Source: an uncultured Roseibium sp. (lineage in GTDB: Bacteria; Pseudomonadota; Alphaproteobacteria; Rhizobiales; Stappiaceae). From it: 64,000 bases of DNA. Below are positions 56,686-64,000 of this stretch, one piece after another (position 1 is the stretch's first letter; each line of letters opens with the position of its first letter). The stretch lies in contig NZ_CANMFD010000001.1 in the NCBI RefSeq assembly GCF_947496995.1, positions 926,692 to 990,691 of the forward strand, given 5' to 3'. The translations under genes and the position numbers were made by a program. A model generated the notes under the pieces. It was given only the letters and a program-made list of their open reading frames with translations, searched no databases and had not been told where the DNA came from.

Positions 56686-56757
56686 GATGGGGAAGGTATT
56701 TATGCATTGCCTAAACTTCCTTTACCCACATCTCTCAACCCCGTGTATAAGCCCGCC

Positions 56758-57936
56758 ATGCGTGATCTGGATGTTCTCATTCTCGGTGGCGGCGCGGCCG
56801 GGCTGATGTGTGCCATTGAGGCGGCCAAGCGGGGCCGCAAGGTGCTGGTCATCGACCATGCCTCCAAGCCGGCGGAGAAAATCCGTATTTCCGGCGGCGG
56901 CCGATGCAATTTCACCAACCTGAACTGTTCTCCGGCGAATTTCCTGTCGCAGAACCCGCGCTTCTGCGTTTCGGCGCTGAAGCGCTACACCCAGCATGAT
57001 TTTCTGGCGTTGGTGGAAAAACACCGCATCGCCTGGCATGAGAAAACCCTCGGTCAGCTTTTCTGCGACGACAGCGCCAGGGACATCATCCGCATGCTGC
57101 TGTCCGAGCTGGAAGCCGCAGGCGGCACCCTGCAGCTGGAAACGGAAATCAAGGCGGTCGAAAAGCCTGATGAGCGGTTCTCCGTGTCAACGTCGAAGGG
57201 GCCGCTTCGGGCCTCCTCGCTGGTGGTGGCGACCGGCGGTCCGTCCATCCCGAAGATGGGCGCCACCGGCTTCGGTTATGATCTTGCAAGGCAGTTCGGC
57301 CTGAACGTGATCGCGCCGCGCGCCGCGCTTGTGCCACTGACGTTCTCCGACGCCAACAAGGATCTCTGCAGCCGTCTTGCAGGGGTGTCGCTGGACGCCA
57401 TTGTCTCTTTTCAAAAGACGCGCTTTCGCGAAGGGTTGCTCTTCACGCACCGGGGGCTCTCGGGTCCGTCGATCCTGCAGATTTCATCTTATTGGGAGGA
57501 GGGCAAACCGGTTTCGGTCAACCTGGCTCCGCAATCGGATGTCTTCGAAACGCTGCGCGCTGCCCGCCAGAGGAGCCCGAAACAGGATCTGAAAACCGCG
57601 CTTGGGACCTTGCTGCCGAACCGCCTTGTGGAAGAGCTTGCAAACGCTTTCCAGCTCAAGGGCCGGTTGGCGGATCAGTCCGACAAGGTGTTGCGCCGGA
57701 CAGCGGACCAGGTGAACAACTGGCAGCTTACGCCTGTCGGGACGGAAGGCTATCGCACGGCGGAAGTCACGCTCGGCGGCGTCGATACAAAGGAGCTGTC
57801 GTCAAAGACGATGGAGAGTTCGAAGCTGCCGGGGCTCTATTTCATCGGCGAGACCGTCGACGTCACCGGCCATCTCGGCGGCTTCAATTTCCAGTGGGCG
57901 TGGTCCTCCGGTCATGCCGCCGGACAGGTTGTATGA
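56758..57936 (+). CDS. BaiN/HI0933-type NAD(P)/FAD-dependent oxidoreductase
   Basis: From ATG 56758 the product is 392 residues. DVLILGGGAAGLMCAIEAAK near 4-23 binds FAD, KIRISGGGRCNFTNL near 42-56 is the family hallmark, and GEFVDVTGHLGGFNFQWAWS-like sequence closes the protein. Such flavoproteins are widespread; one characterised relative is a bile-acid dehydrogenase, but the usual substrate is unknown. A start at 56680 would begin inside the REP-like element and is rejected. Confidence 0.85.
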   Translation: MRDLDVLILGGGAAGLMCAIEAAKRGRKVLVIDHASKPAEKIRISGGGRCNFTNLNCSPANFLSQNPRFCVSALKRYTQHDFLALVEKHRIAWHEKTLGQLFCDDSARDIIRMLLSELEAAGGTLQLETEIKAVEKPDERFSVSTSKGPLRASSLVVATGGPSIPKMGATGFGYDLARQFGLNVIAPRAALVPLTFSDANKDLCSRLAGVSLDAIVSFQKTRFREGLLFTHRGLSGPSILQISSYWEEGKPVSVNLAPQSDVFETLRAARQRSPKQDLKTALGTLLPNRLVEELANAFQLKGRLADQSDKVLRRTADQVNNWQLTPVGTEGYRTAEVTLGGVDTKELSSKTMESSKLPGLYFIGETVDVTGHLGGFNFQWAWSSGHAAGQVV

Positions 57937-58027
57937 ACGCCTGACGGAACGGGCTGCACGCACTGCAGCATTTTTTGATGACCGCACCTCATTCATGACT
58001 ATACTCCTGCCAAAATCGGGGGACTGA

Positions 58028-59086
58028 ATGCGGCGAGTGACGATACACGATGTTGCCGAGGCGGCTGGGGTGAGCCTTGCGACGGTCGACCGGGTGCTGA
58101 ACGGGCGTCCGGGCGTGCGCAACAACACCATTGAAAAGGTGAAGCGGGCGGCCGAGACCCTGAACTACAAGCCTGACGTCTTCGCCGCGGGCCTTGCCAA
58201 GAAGCGCCTCTACCGGTTCCATTTTCTTCTTCCCAACGGTCCGAACGCCTTCATGGAGGATCTCACCCGTGAGGCGCTGTCGCATGCGGAAACCATGAGC
58301 GGCGAGCGCATGCATGTTCATGTCGAGCCGATCGATGCATTCGACGGTCACCGGGTTGCCGGGACGCTCGCTATCATCGAGCGGGCGATCTGCGACGGCG
58401 TGGCGGTGGTCGCACCGGCCTTTCCGGAAGTCCGGGCCGCCATCGACCGCCTCCAGGATCGCGGCGTGCCGGTGGTGACACTGGTTTCCGATCATCCGTC
58501 TTCCACCCGCCAGCATTTCGTCGGCATCGACAACATGGCGGCGGGGCGCACGGCGGGCCGGCTGCTGGGGCGGTTCCTTCCAAAGGAGCCGGCGAAGGTC
58601 GCTCTGATTGCCGGCTCTCTCGGGCTGCGCGATCATGCCGAGCGGTTCGCCGGCTGCAGGGAGGTGATCGAGGCGGACTTCCCGCATCTGCAATTGCTCA
58701 AGGTCCGCGAAGGCCGCGACGACAACGCCCGCAACGCGGACCTGGTGCGCGGACTGCTGCAAGATTATCCGGATCTGGCCGGCCTCTACAATATCGGTGC
58801 GGGCAACAGGGGAACGATCTCGGCTCTCCAGGAGACCGGCCGCGCGCAGGAGGTGGTGTTCGTCGGCCACGAACTGACCCCTTATACGCGCGATGCCTTG
58901 CGGGACGGGGTACTCGATGCGGTGATCGCCCAGGATCCCGGCCATGAAATCCGCAGCGCCATCCGCGTGCTCAAGGCCCTGTGCGACGGCGCGGAGATCA
59001 TCGACGGGCAGGAACGCATCGGCATCGATGTTTTTCTGAAAGACAATCTGCCCGCCATTTCCGATTCTGACGAAAACAGGCAATAG
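58028..59086 (+). CDS. LacI-family transcriptional regulator
   Basis: The product has 352 residues. The N-terminal helix-turn-helix TIHDVAEAAGVSLATVDRVL at about 5-24 is typical of LacI, followed by the hinge region. A periplasmic-binding-like domain binds the inducer, probably a sugar or polyol. No sugar transport operon is adjacent, so its regulon lies elsewhere. An intrinsic terminator follows. Confidence 0.88.
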   Translation: MRRVTIHDVAEAAGVSLATVDRVLNGRPGVRNNTIEKVKRAAETLNYKPDVFAAGLAKKRLYRFHFLLPNGPNAFMEDLTREALSHAETMSGERMHVHVEPIDAFDGHRVAGTLAIIERAICDGVAVVAPAFPEVRAAIDRLQDRGVPVVTLVSDHPSSTRQHFVGIDNMAAGRTAGRLLGRFLPKEPAKVALIAGSLGLRDHAERFAGCREVIEADFPHLQLLKVREGRDDNARNADLVRGLLQDYPDLAGLYNIGAGNRGTISALQETGRAQEVVFVGHELTPYTRDALRDGVLDAVIAQDPGHEIRSAIRVLKALCDGAEIIDGQERIGIDVFLKDNLPAISDSDENRQ

Positions 59087-59147
59087 TACGTATACTGGCC
59101 GGCAGCGTGCCGGGGACCGGATATCTTCACGAATTAGTGGTCAAGAG

Positions 59148-59169
59148 GCTGAATTAGTTCAGCTTTTTT
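59148..59169 (+). terminator. Terminator of the LacI regulator gene
   Basis: GCTGAA at 59148-59153 and TTCAGC at 59158-59163 form a perfect six-base stem with a four-base loop, followed by six Ts. Confidence 0.7.
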
Positions 59170-59234
59170 AAAGTGGTCTCCAACATTCAATTTTTAGCAT
59201 TGACCTTTCGTGCCGGGCACCTCATATCTACGAG

Positions 59235-59699
59235 ATGCGTTTGACACAACAGACCAACTATGCCGTGCGCGCACTCATGTATTGTGCGGTCAACCCGGAC
59301 AAGCCAAGCAAGGTCGCGGACATCGCGGCCAGCTTCGACATGTCGGAGACACATCTGTTCAAAATCATGAAGGTTCTGGTCGATTCCAATCTGATCAGGA
59401 CTATTCGTGGCCGTAACGGCGGCGTTATGCTGGCTCGTCCGGCTGAACAGATCACCGTCGGTGAAGTGGTGCGGGCCGCGGAGGAAAGCTTCCTCTTGGC
59501 GGAATGTTTCGATTCCGGCCGCAAGGACTGCCCGCTGATCGTTTCCTGCGGTTTCAACGGCCTGCTTCACGAAGCTCTGGAAGCCTTCATGGAAGTGCTC
59601 GACACCAAGTCGATCGCCGATCTGTCCGAAGACCGTTTCGGCATGCGTGACCTGCTCAAGATCGACGTGGCCAAACCGCCGCTTGCTGCGAACGCATAA
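59235..59699 (+). CDS. rirA: Rrf2-family iron-responsive regulator, RirA-like
   Basis: The product has 154 residues. It starts MRLTQQTNYAVRALMYCAVN, very like RirA of rhizobia. The winged helix is centred on HLFKIMKVLVDSNLIRTIRG, with the wing GRNGGVMLARP. Three cysteines in ECFDSGRKDCPLIVSCGF match the [Fe-S] cluster ligands of RirA. RirA represses iron-uptake genes when iron is sufficient. The ribosome-binding site is weak and a possible TTGACC -35 is close, so a short leader or leaderless mRNA is possible. NsrR or IscR are less likely given the wing and N-terminus. Confidence 0.85.
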   Translation: MRLTQQTNYAVRALMYCAVNPDKPSKVADIAASFDMSETHLFKIMKVLVDSNLIRTIRGRNGGVMLARPAEQITVGEVVRAAEESFLLAECFDSGRKDCPLIVSCGFNGLLHEALEAFMEVLDTKSIADLSEDRFGMRDLLKIDVAKPPLAANA

Positions 59700-59730
59700 G
59701 ACCTTCCAAAAAGGTTCACACGAATTTCAA

Positions 59731-59759
59731 AGCGCCACCACCCGGTTGGCGCTTTTTTT
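59731..59759 (+). terminator. Terminator of rirA
   Basis: AGCGCCA at 59731-59737 pairs with TGGCGCT at 59747-59753, followed by a run of Ts to 59759. It lies about 30 bases after the rirA stop. Confidence 0.88.
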
Positions 59760-59955
59760 GTGCCGTGGTCGTTTGTTTCTGTTGTCGGGGGAGAGGGGAA
59801 AGTGCCTGGCTGGCTGGCCGCTGAGGGAGAGGAGAGGGCGGTTGGCTTGCCTGGCATTTGCTGCCCCCGATCGCTCAGAGGCCCTGTCTCAATCAAAACC
59901 GGAGGACGCGATTTCCAGTTCCGTTTCGATCAGGCATTGCCTTGATAGGAAAACT

Positions 59956-59995
59956 TGAGTATGAGTGTCAAGTATAAAGTTGAGTTTTTAACTCA
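59956..59995 (+). promoter_or_regulatory. Two tandem IRO-like boxes upstream of hemP
   Basis: The rhizobial iron-responsive operator pattern TGA-N9-TCA occurs twice: at 59956-59970 and at 59981-59995. The second also contains a perfect TGAGTT-TTT-AACTCA palindrome. They lie about 95-130 bases before the hemP start, just after rirA. They are likely RirA-binding sites controlling hemP. Confidence 0.65.
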
Positions 59996-60088
59996 CCTTT
60001 AAATTTCTCTGCCGAACCGCATGCCGGATGAGCCCCGTAGAGTGGGTAAGACGGTGAGCAAAATGAAAGCCAAGGAGCGATTGCGCGC

Positions 60089-60304
60089 ATGACACCGACA
60101 GCCAACAGCCAGAAGCGCCGCCTGTCCCTCAGTATCTCAGGTCCGTCCCGGACGGTTCTCGCCGGCGCACCGTCCAGGGAAGCCAAGACGGATTTCGATT
60201 CCCGGGAATTGTTCGGCAGGGGCCGGCAGATTCACATTCATCACAATGATGAAACCTACCGGCTGTCGATCACCAAACAGGGCAAGCTGATCCTGACGAA
60301 GTGA
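60089..60304 (+). CDS. hemP: HemP/HmuP family hemin uptake protein
   Basis: The product has 71 residues. The C-terminal half follows the family: SRELFGRGRQIHIHHNDETY, then RLSITKQGKLILTK. HmuP in rhizobia is a small regulator that activates heme-uptake genes under iron limitation. GGAG lies upstream of ATG 60089. Two IRO-like boxes precede it, and rirA is the upstream neighbour, which fits iron control. No heme receptor or ABC genes are in view. Confidence 0.88.
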   Translation: MTPTANSQKRRLSLSISGPSRTVLAGAPSREAKTDFDSRELFGRGRQIHIHHNDETYRLSITKQGKLILTK

Positions 60305-60325
60305 TCACGGTGTTTGCCGTCGTCG

Positions 60326-60344
60326 CCCCGGCCAAAAGCCGGGG
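60326..60344. terminator. Hairpin between convergent hemP and betB
   Basis: CCCCGGC at 60326-60332 and GCCGGGG at 60338-60344 form a seven-base stem without a T-run. It lies between the convergent ends of hemP and betB and may stop read-through in either direction. Confidence 0.5.
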
Positions 60345-60395
60345 CCGGAAAGCGGCCGGTGCAAGTCCGGCTCAGGGCCGGGATGGCACAGAGAT

Positions 60396-61859
60396 CTAGA
60401 ACGCCGCTTCCACGCCACCCATTTCCACATAAACGCTTTTCACCTGACTGTAGTAGGCAATAGCAGCGTGGCCGTTCTCCCGGCCGATGCCGGATTTCTT
60501 GTAGCCACCGAAGGGCATCTCGATCGGGGTCAGGTTGTAGGTGTTGATCCAGCAGGTGCCCGCCTGAAGCTTGTCGACCACCCGGTGCGCACGTTGGATG
60601 TCCCTGGTGAAGACACCGGCGGCCAGACCGAATTCCGTATCGTTGGCCCGCGCGATCACATCGTCCTCATCGGTGAAGTCGAGCACGCTGAGCACCGGAC
60701 CGAAGATTTCCTCGCGGGCGATGCGCATGTCGTCCTTCACGTCGGCGAAGACGGTCGGCTGTACGAAATATCCGTCCGGGAAACTTGCCACTTCCGCCGC
60801 ACTGCCGCCGCAGACCAGCCGGGCGCCATCTTCCTGCCCGACCTGCATGTAGTGCAGAACCTTCTCCAGCTGCTGCCTGGAGACGAGCGGCCCGATATTG
60901 GTGGCCTCGTCCAGCGGATCGCCCAACACTGCCTCCTGCGTGCGCTCAGCAAGGCGGGCAACGAATTGTTCCTTGATATCCGCGTGGACGAAGACCCTGG
61001 TGCCGTTGGAACAGATCTGGCCGGTGGAATAGAAATTGGCGTTGATCGCCGCCGACACCGCGTTTTCGATGTCCGCATCCTGGAAGATGATCAGGGGTGA
61101 CTTGCCGCCCAGTTCCAGGGTCGTTTTCTTCAGGTGTTCGCCCGCGAGGGCCGCAACCTTCGCGCCTGTCGGCACGGACCCGGTCAGGGATATCTTGGCG
61201 ATATCGGGATGCGCCACCATCCTCGCCCCCACATCGCCGAACCCCTGAATAACGTTGAAGACACCGTCCGGCAGGCCGGCCTCGCTCAGGGCCTCGGCGA
61301 GCTTCAGCGCGCTGAGCGGCGTTACCTCGGAGGGTTTGAAGATCATGGCATTGCCGCAGACGAGTGCGGGCGCCGCTTTCCAGCAGGCGATCTGGATCGG
61401 ATAGTTCCAGGCGCCGATGCCGAAACAGATGCCCAGCGGCTCGCGCTTCGTATAGGCGAAGGAGTCACCGAGATCGATGTGTTCTCCCGTAAGCGTCGCG
61501 GCCAGACCGCCGTAATATTCCAGGCAGTCCGCACCCGAAGCGGCGTCGGCAATCAGCGTCTCCTGCAAGGGCTTGCCGGTGTCGAGCGTTTCCAGCACCG
61601 ACAGCTCGCGGTTCTTCTCGCGCAGGATTTCCGCGGCCCGGCGCAGGACACGGCCGCGCTCCGCAGGCGGTGTTGCCGCCCAGATCTTCTGGCCGTCCTT
61701 GGCGGTGCGGATAGCCGCTTCTATCACGCTGTCATCGGCGGTCTTGATACGGGCGATCACTTCACCGGTGGCCGGATAGAGCGAGTCGAAGGGCGTTCCA
61801 TCCTGGCTTTCCAGGTAAGAGCCGCCGATATAGTGCGAGGCTTGCGGTTGGGCGCGCAT
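60396..61859 (-). CDS. betB: Betaine aldehyde dehydrogenase
   Basis: From ATG 61859 the product is 487 residues, the standard length. The catalytic Cys is in [13 protein letters not shown] and the general-base Glu in [29 protein letters not shown] is the NAD site shared by BetB. It oxidises betaine aldehyde to glycine betaine, an osmoprotectant. It is third in the betI-betA-betB operon, 50 bases after betA. Upstream frame extension to 62105 shadows betA. Confidence 0.93.
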   Translation of the reverse strand: MRAQPQASHYIGGSYLESQDGTPFDSLYPATGEVIARIKTADDSVIEAAIRTAKDGQKIWAATPPAERGRVLRRAAEILREKNRELSVLETLDTGKPLQETLIADAASGADCLEYYGGLAATLTGEHIDLGDSFAYTKREPLGICFGIGAWNYPIQIACWKAAPALVCGNAMIFKPSEVTPLSALKLAEALSEAGLPDGVFNVIQGFGDVGARMVAHPDIAKISLTGSVPTGAKVAALAGEHLKKTTLELGGKSPLIIFQDADIENAVSAAINANFYSTGQICSNGTRVFVHADIKEQFVARLAERTQEAVLGDPLDEATNIGPLVSRQQLEKVLHYMQVGQEDGARLVCGGSAAEVASFPDGYFVQPTVFADVKDDMRIAREEIFGPVLSVLDFTDEDDVIARANDTEFGLAAGVFTRDIQRAHRVVDKLQAGTCWINTYNLTPIEMPFGGYKKSGIGRENGHAAIAYYSQVKSVYVEMGGVEAAF

Positions 61860-61909
61860 GTGTTGGCTCCTGCTTGACGGTTTGAATGGCGTTGTAACCA
61901 TAAACGGCT

Positions 61910-63568
61910 TCAGCGCTGGCTGGTTTCCCAGGCCGGGTTGATCCAGGGCTCCTGGTTGGACGCCGGCAACGGGTCCTTGCCAAGAATATGATCGGACGCC
62001 TTTTCCCCGACCATAATCGAGGGAGCGTTGAGATTGCCATTGGTGATTTGCGGAAAAATGGAACTGTCGGCAACACGCAGGGCCTCGACGCCGATCACCC
62101 GGCATTCCGGATCGACCACGGCCATCGGATCGTCCGTGGAACCCATCTTGCAGGTACCGCAGGGATGATAGGCGCTTTCCACGTGTTCGCGGATGAAGTC
62201 GTTCAGCGCATCGTCGCTCTGGACGTCATCTCCCGGCTGGATCTCCTTGCCGCGGTAAGGCGCGAAAGCCTCCTGGCCGAAAACCTCTCGCGTCAGGCGG
62301 ATGCAGCGGCGGAAATCCTCCCAGTCCTCTTCATGCGACATGTAGTTGAACAGGATGGAGGGTTTGCCGTGCGGGTCGTCTGACGTCAGCCGAACCTGTC
62401 CGCGCGATTTTGAGCGCATCGGCCCGACATGGGCCTGGAAGCCATGACCTTCCGCTGCCGCCTGTCCGTCATAGCGCACGGCGAAAGGCAGGAAATGATA
62501 CTGGATGTCCGGATATCTGACGCCCGCCCTGGAGCGGATGAAGGCGCAGCTCTCGAACTGGTTCGAGGCTCCGAGCCCCTGCTTGAAAAGCAGCCACTGC
62601 GCCCCGATCAGGGCTTTGGAAAAGAGGTTCCAGTGCTTGTAGAGCGTGATCGGCTGGGTGCAGGCCTGCTGTATGTAGAGCTCCAGGTGGTCCTGCAGAT
62701 TGGCGCCGACGCCGGGCCGGTTGGCGATCACGTCGATCCCCATGTCCTGAAGGTGATCGGCCGGGCCGATGCCGGACTGCATGAGGATCTTCGGCGAGTT
62801 GATGGACGACGCCGCCAGGATCACTTCGCGGGCGGCTCTTGCCTCGCGGACTTCCCCTCCGGTTTCGAACTCCACACCCACCGCGCGGCCGTTCTCGATC
62901 AGGACCTTGCGCACCAGGGCACCCTTGATCAGGTCAAGATTGCCGCGCTTCAGCGCCGGCTTCAGATAGGCATTGGCGGCGGACCAGCGACGGCCTTTGT
63001 AGACCGTCATTTCCATGTCCCCGAAGCCTTCCTGACATTCGCCGTTGTAGTCCGCGGTCACGCCGTATCCGGCCTGCTCCCCGGCATCCTTGAAGGCATG
63101 GAACAGCGGGTTCCACTTGGTGCCGCGTGTCACATGCAACGGACCGTCCGTGCCGCGCCAGCCGCTCTGGCCGCCATGACTTGTTTCCAGGCGCTTGTAG
63201 TAGGGCAGCACATGCCGGTAGCCCCAGCCGTTGGCACCCATCTCTTCCCAGGTGTCGAAGTCGCAGGCGTGGCCACGCACATAGACCATGCCGTTGATCG
63301 AGGACGACCCGCCGACAACCTTGCCGCGCGGCGTCGCCAGACGCCGTCCGCCGAGATGCGGTTCCGGTTCGCTTTCGAACCCCCAGTCGTAAAGCGGCAT
63401 GTTCATGGGATAGGACAGGGCGGCCGGCATCTGGATGAACGGCCCGGCATCCGTGCCGCCGAATTCCAGCACCAGGACCCTGTTGCGGGGATCTTCCGAC
63501 AGCCTGGAGGCCATGGCGCAACCGGCGGATCCTGCGCCGACGATGATGAAGTCGAACTGTAAGGTCAT
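61910..63568 (-). CDS. betA: Choline dehydrogenase
   Basis: From ATG 63568 the product is 552 residues, a GMC flavoprotein. [16 protein letters not shown] at 8-23 is the FAD site, and [20 protein letters not shown] near 80-99 is the GMC signature. The active-site His lies in [12 protein letters not shown] near 464-475. It oxidises choline to betaine aldehyde at the membrane. It follows betI by 16 bases and is upstream of betB, so the operon is I-A-B, without a choline-sulfatase gene between. Confidence 0.93.
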   Translation of the reverse strand: MTLQFDFIIVGAGSAGCAMASRLSEDPRNRVLVLEFGGTDAGPFIQMPAALSYPMNMPLYDWGFESEPEPHLGGRRLATPRGKVVGGSSSINGMVYVRGHACDFDTWEEMGANGWGYRHVLPYYKRLETSHGGQSGWRGTDGPLHVTRGTKWNPLFHAFKDAGEQAGYGVTADYNGECQEGFGDMEMTVYKGRRWSAANAYLKPALKRGNLDLIKGALVRKVLIENGRAVGVEFETGGEVREARAAREVILAASSINSPKILMQSGIGPADHLQDMGIDVIANRPGVGANLQDHLELYIQQACTQPITLYKHWNLFSKALIGAQWLLFKQGLGASNQFESCAFIRSRAGVRYPDIQYHFLPFAVRYDGQAAAEGHGFQAHVGPMRSKSRGQVRLTSDDPHGKPSILFNYMSHEEDWEDFRRCIRLTREVFGQEAFAPYRGKEIQPGDDVQSDDALNDFIREHVESAYHPCGTCKMGSTDDPMAVVDPECRVIGVEALRVADSSIFPQITNGNLNAPSIMVGEKASDHILGKDPLPASNQEPWINPAWETSQR

Positions 63569-63584
63569 GAGCGCTCCGGGCGGT

Positions 63585-64000
63585 TCAATGGTCCGCGTCG
63601 CGGCAGGCGTGCGCCGCAATCTGGGTTTCGACATAGTCCTCGACCAGCGCAATGGCGGCCTTCCGGTCTGCCTGCGCATCGCTGAGGGCCTGGCGGATCC
63701 ACACCCCGTCGATCATCGAAGCCGTGCCTTCGGCGATGCGCCGGGCCTCCGGTTGCGGCATGAAGGCCCGCAGATTGACCGTGAGGTTGGAGGCCAGCCG
63801 GGCGGCATAGATCTTCAGCAGCCGGCTGTTGCTTTCCGTTGTCCGGGACTGGACGTAGAAGGCCAGCCATGCGGCGATCACGGCGGGCTTGAACTGGTCG
63901 ACAGCGAAATTGCCCGCGATGATCGCCGAGATCCGCTCGCGCGGCGTTTGCGCCTCGGCGAGGCTTTCGCGGATGGCGCGGCCGAGTTCGGTCAACAGGT
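63585..64000 (-). CDS. betI: TetR-family choline-responsive repressor BetI (5' end outside window)
   Basis: The C-terminal 138 or so residues are visible, and the frame is open at the right window edge. The ligand-domain features are those of Bet[21 protein letters not shown], then [14 protein letters not shown] and [13 protein letters not shown]. The DNA-binding helix-turn-helix lies beyond the edge. BetI represses the betaine operon and is relieved by choline. It is first in the betIAB operon. Confidence 0.87.
   Translation of the reverse strand, partial: LLTELGRAIRESLAEAQTPRERISAIIAGNFAVDQFKPAVIAAWLAFYVQSRTTESNSRLLKIYAARLASNLTVNLRAFMPQPEARRIAEGTASMIDGVWIRQALSDAQADRKAAIALVEDYVETQIAAHACRDADH

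Overview
The window looks like a high-GC alphaproteobacterial chromosome, most likely a marine Hyphomicrobiales member of the Stappiaceae type (Roseibium/Labrenzia-like). This is inferred from an RirA-type Rrf2 regulator beside hemP with IRO-like operators, a betI-betA-betB operon, an N-type ATPase cluster, and strongly GC-biased third codon positions from about 15.7 kb onward. No tRNA, rRNA, CRISPR array, integrase or transposase was recognised by reading.

Region 1 (1 to about 15.6 kb) is an accessory island with visibly more AT-rich genes. It opens with an anti-phage cluster. First come the end of an unknown gene and a catalytically dead short prokaryotic Argonaute. Then, on the minus strand, a tandem-TIR protein is followed by a stand-alone SLOG protein (Thoeris-like parts without a SIR2 effector). 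Divergent from these is a tightly overlapping operon encoding a ThsB-like TIR, an Nmad2 protein, a MazG-like pyrophosphohydrolase and a uracil-DNA-glycosylase-like protein. A TPR/HEPN (LA2681-type) protein closes the cluster. After it come mobile-element genes: ArdA antirestriction, a glyoxalase-related/zinc-ribbon protein, a secreted protein, a SIR2-like protein, a ParDE toxin-antitoxin pair, a relaxase and a MobC-like protein. The element therefore appears mobilizable, with no conjugation apparatus in view.

Region 2 (15.7-35.3 kb) holds energy and fermentation genes. They are poxB, a very large glycine-rich autotransporter of 2237 residues, an acetoin/diacetyl reductase, a complete nine-gene N-ATPase operon (atpDCQRBEFAG), a PhaC-like alpha/beta hydrolase, a small basic protein and a cold-shock protein.

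Region 3 (35.8-41.3 kb) has two plus-strand groups: a secreted protein with a caspase/SEL1 protein, then a double-domain glycosyltransferase with a small partner.

Region 4 (41.4-57.9 kb) is catabolic. It carries a class III aminotransferase, anmK, an FAD oxidoreductase, a GntR regulator, sdaA, kynU, a PAS/GGDEF/EAL protein, a complete branched-chain amino-acid type ABC transporter (livGFHMK) and a BaiN-type flavoprotein. Region 5 (58-64 kb) holds a LacI regulator, rirA, hemP with two tandem IRO-like boxes, and the betaine synthesis operon betI-betA-betB, with betI cut by the window edge.

The strongest candidate for an undescribed system is the TIR-Nmad2-MazG-UDG operon at 3.9-6.8 kb. It couples an NAD-processing TIR domain to nucleotide-pool and DNA-base enzymes and lies divergent to the TIR/SLOG pair.
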